Shown: piece by piece, positions 63,276-64,000 of the stretch
How the letters are laid out: every line of letters begins with the position of its first letter
How positions within the stretch are numbered: the stretch's first letter is position 1
Assembly (NCBI GenBank): GCA_022747635.1
Contig: JAKTNV010000003.1
Coordinates: 14,750,911 to 14,814,910, forward strand
DNA length: 64,000 nt
Source: Hetaerina americana
Taxonomy: Eukaryota; Arthropoda; Insecta; Odonata; Calopterygidae
Direction: 5' to 3'
The notes under the pieces: generated by a model
What the model was told of the DNA's origin: nothing
Database searches by the model: none
What the model saw: only the letters and a program-made list of their open reading frames with translations
Translations under genes and position numbers: made by a program

Positions 63276-64000
63276 TAGAAGCGATAAAGAGGGAGAGATA
63301 AGGACTGCCGAGGCGACAAAACACAGTCGAGGAGCGCACCCGAGGAGTTGGGGGCGGGCGGCGTGGGTCGCGGCGGTGTCCTTCGAGGCGGTGGCGCCAG
63401 GGGGACACACGTGGGGAGGGGTGTTTGTGTGAGTGTGGGTGGGTGGGTGGATGGAAATGCGGGCGTTCCTCTCCTCCGTCCCCTTTTGGAATCCACACCG
63501 GGGTTCTCATTTCGCCTGAAATACCGGAGGCAACGTTGAGAGAATCTCTACTTGAATCTTGCATTGGAGCAGGAGAGACAAGAGGAAGAGAAGCTAATGG
63601 AAGGATTGGAGAAAAGATATCAGACATGGAGTGGGCTCTTTTTATTTCATTATCTTTATTGTCATTACCTTCACTCAGAATGGGAATTTAACAAAATAAC
63701 AATGAATAACTCTAATGTAGCCTTCAAGCCCTGATTATTCTTACCTTTTTTACGTGTCGTGTATTACATTTGTGGATATTTGAGTGTCAAAATTCAGGAG
63801 AAAACGGGGTGAAATTTCATTTTATAATGCATGCATTGAATTTTTTCATTTGTCAAACCAACATCCTCACTTAAAATATTTACTATGCGCAAAGACTGGT
63901 GGTAATTTGAAACAGTGCCATTAAATTAGTTTTAAAGAAAATCGGACATGAATTAATCCTTCTCATGCCTGAAAATTGAAGTCTATTCTTATTCTTACGT
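63276..64000. other. Right-edge sequence, no recognisable gene
   Basis: A GC-rich block with (GTGG)n-like GTGGGTGGGTGGGTGG at about 63436-63451 grades into AT-rich sequence. No domain or splice-bounded exon was recognised. Confidence 0.4.

Noticed and set aside
62822..63496. 224-codon open frame on the minus strand
   Set aside because: Composition-driven by the pyrimidine tract; overlapping frames are open in several phases and there is no recognisable domain.

Overview
This is a eukaryotic genomic window, most likely from an insect or other arthropod. The order cannot be fixed from the sequence. The evidence is spliced conserved exons with very long introns, mariner-type DNA transposons, tRNA-derived SINEs, 5'-truncated LINEs, long (AT)n microsatellites and almost no long open reading frame. 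There is no prokaryotic gene organisation. Most apparent ORFs come from low-complexity purine/pyrimidine tracts or AT repeats.

The one host gene I can support lies on the minus strand. A start-codon exon (30473-30577, 35 codons, donor CAG|GTGAGG) splices in phase 0 onto an exon at 6291-6408 (39 codons plus one base, acceptor TTCGCAG, donor GTAAGT). The joined reading frame enters a calponin-homology domain typical of the neuron navigator family (vertebrate NAV2/NAV3, Drosophila sickie). The intron between them is about 24.06 kb, and the rest of the gene continues leftward out of the window. The region right of 30.7 kb is 5' flank or 5'-UTR intron; no other host gene could be recognised there.

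The rest is mainly repeats. Left to right: a decayed LINE segment (3405-4155); exon 2 of the navigator gene; a small inverted-repeat element (13801-13952); a fold-back mariner relic (18592-19489) whose own 5' end, including the start of the transposase, is repeated inverted at its 3' end; a minus-strand LINE 3' end (22262-23095); the navigator start exon; an internally deleted mariner (35742-36329); two adjacent tRNA-derived SINEs (36432-36925); a 92-bp mariner MITE (52946-53037); two pieces of an RTE-like LINE (52112-52388 and 54600-55806); a possible short-TIR element (56029-56626); a second, almost identical mariner deletion derivative (58627-59379) beside compound AT/CA microsatellites; and a minus-strand SINE (62460-62666).

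Superimposed on this are about eighteen strand-asymmetric polypurine/polypyrimidine tracts of roughly 100-600 bp, in both orientations, and several CpG-rich patches near 49-50 kb and 57.4 kb that could be promoter-like. I found no undescribed biological system. The most informative observations are the navigator gene structure and the three mariner-derived structural variants.
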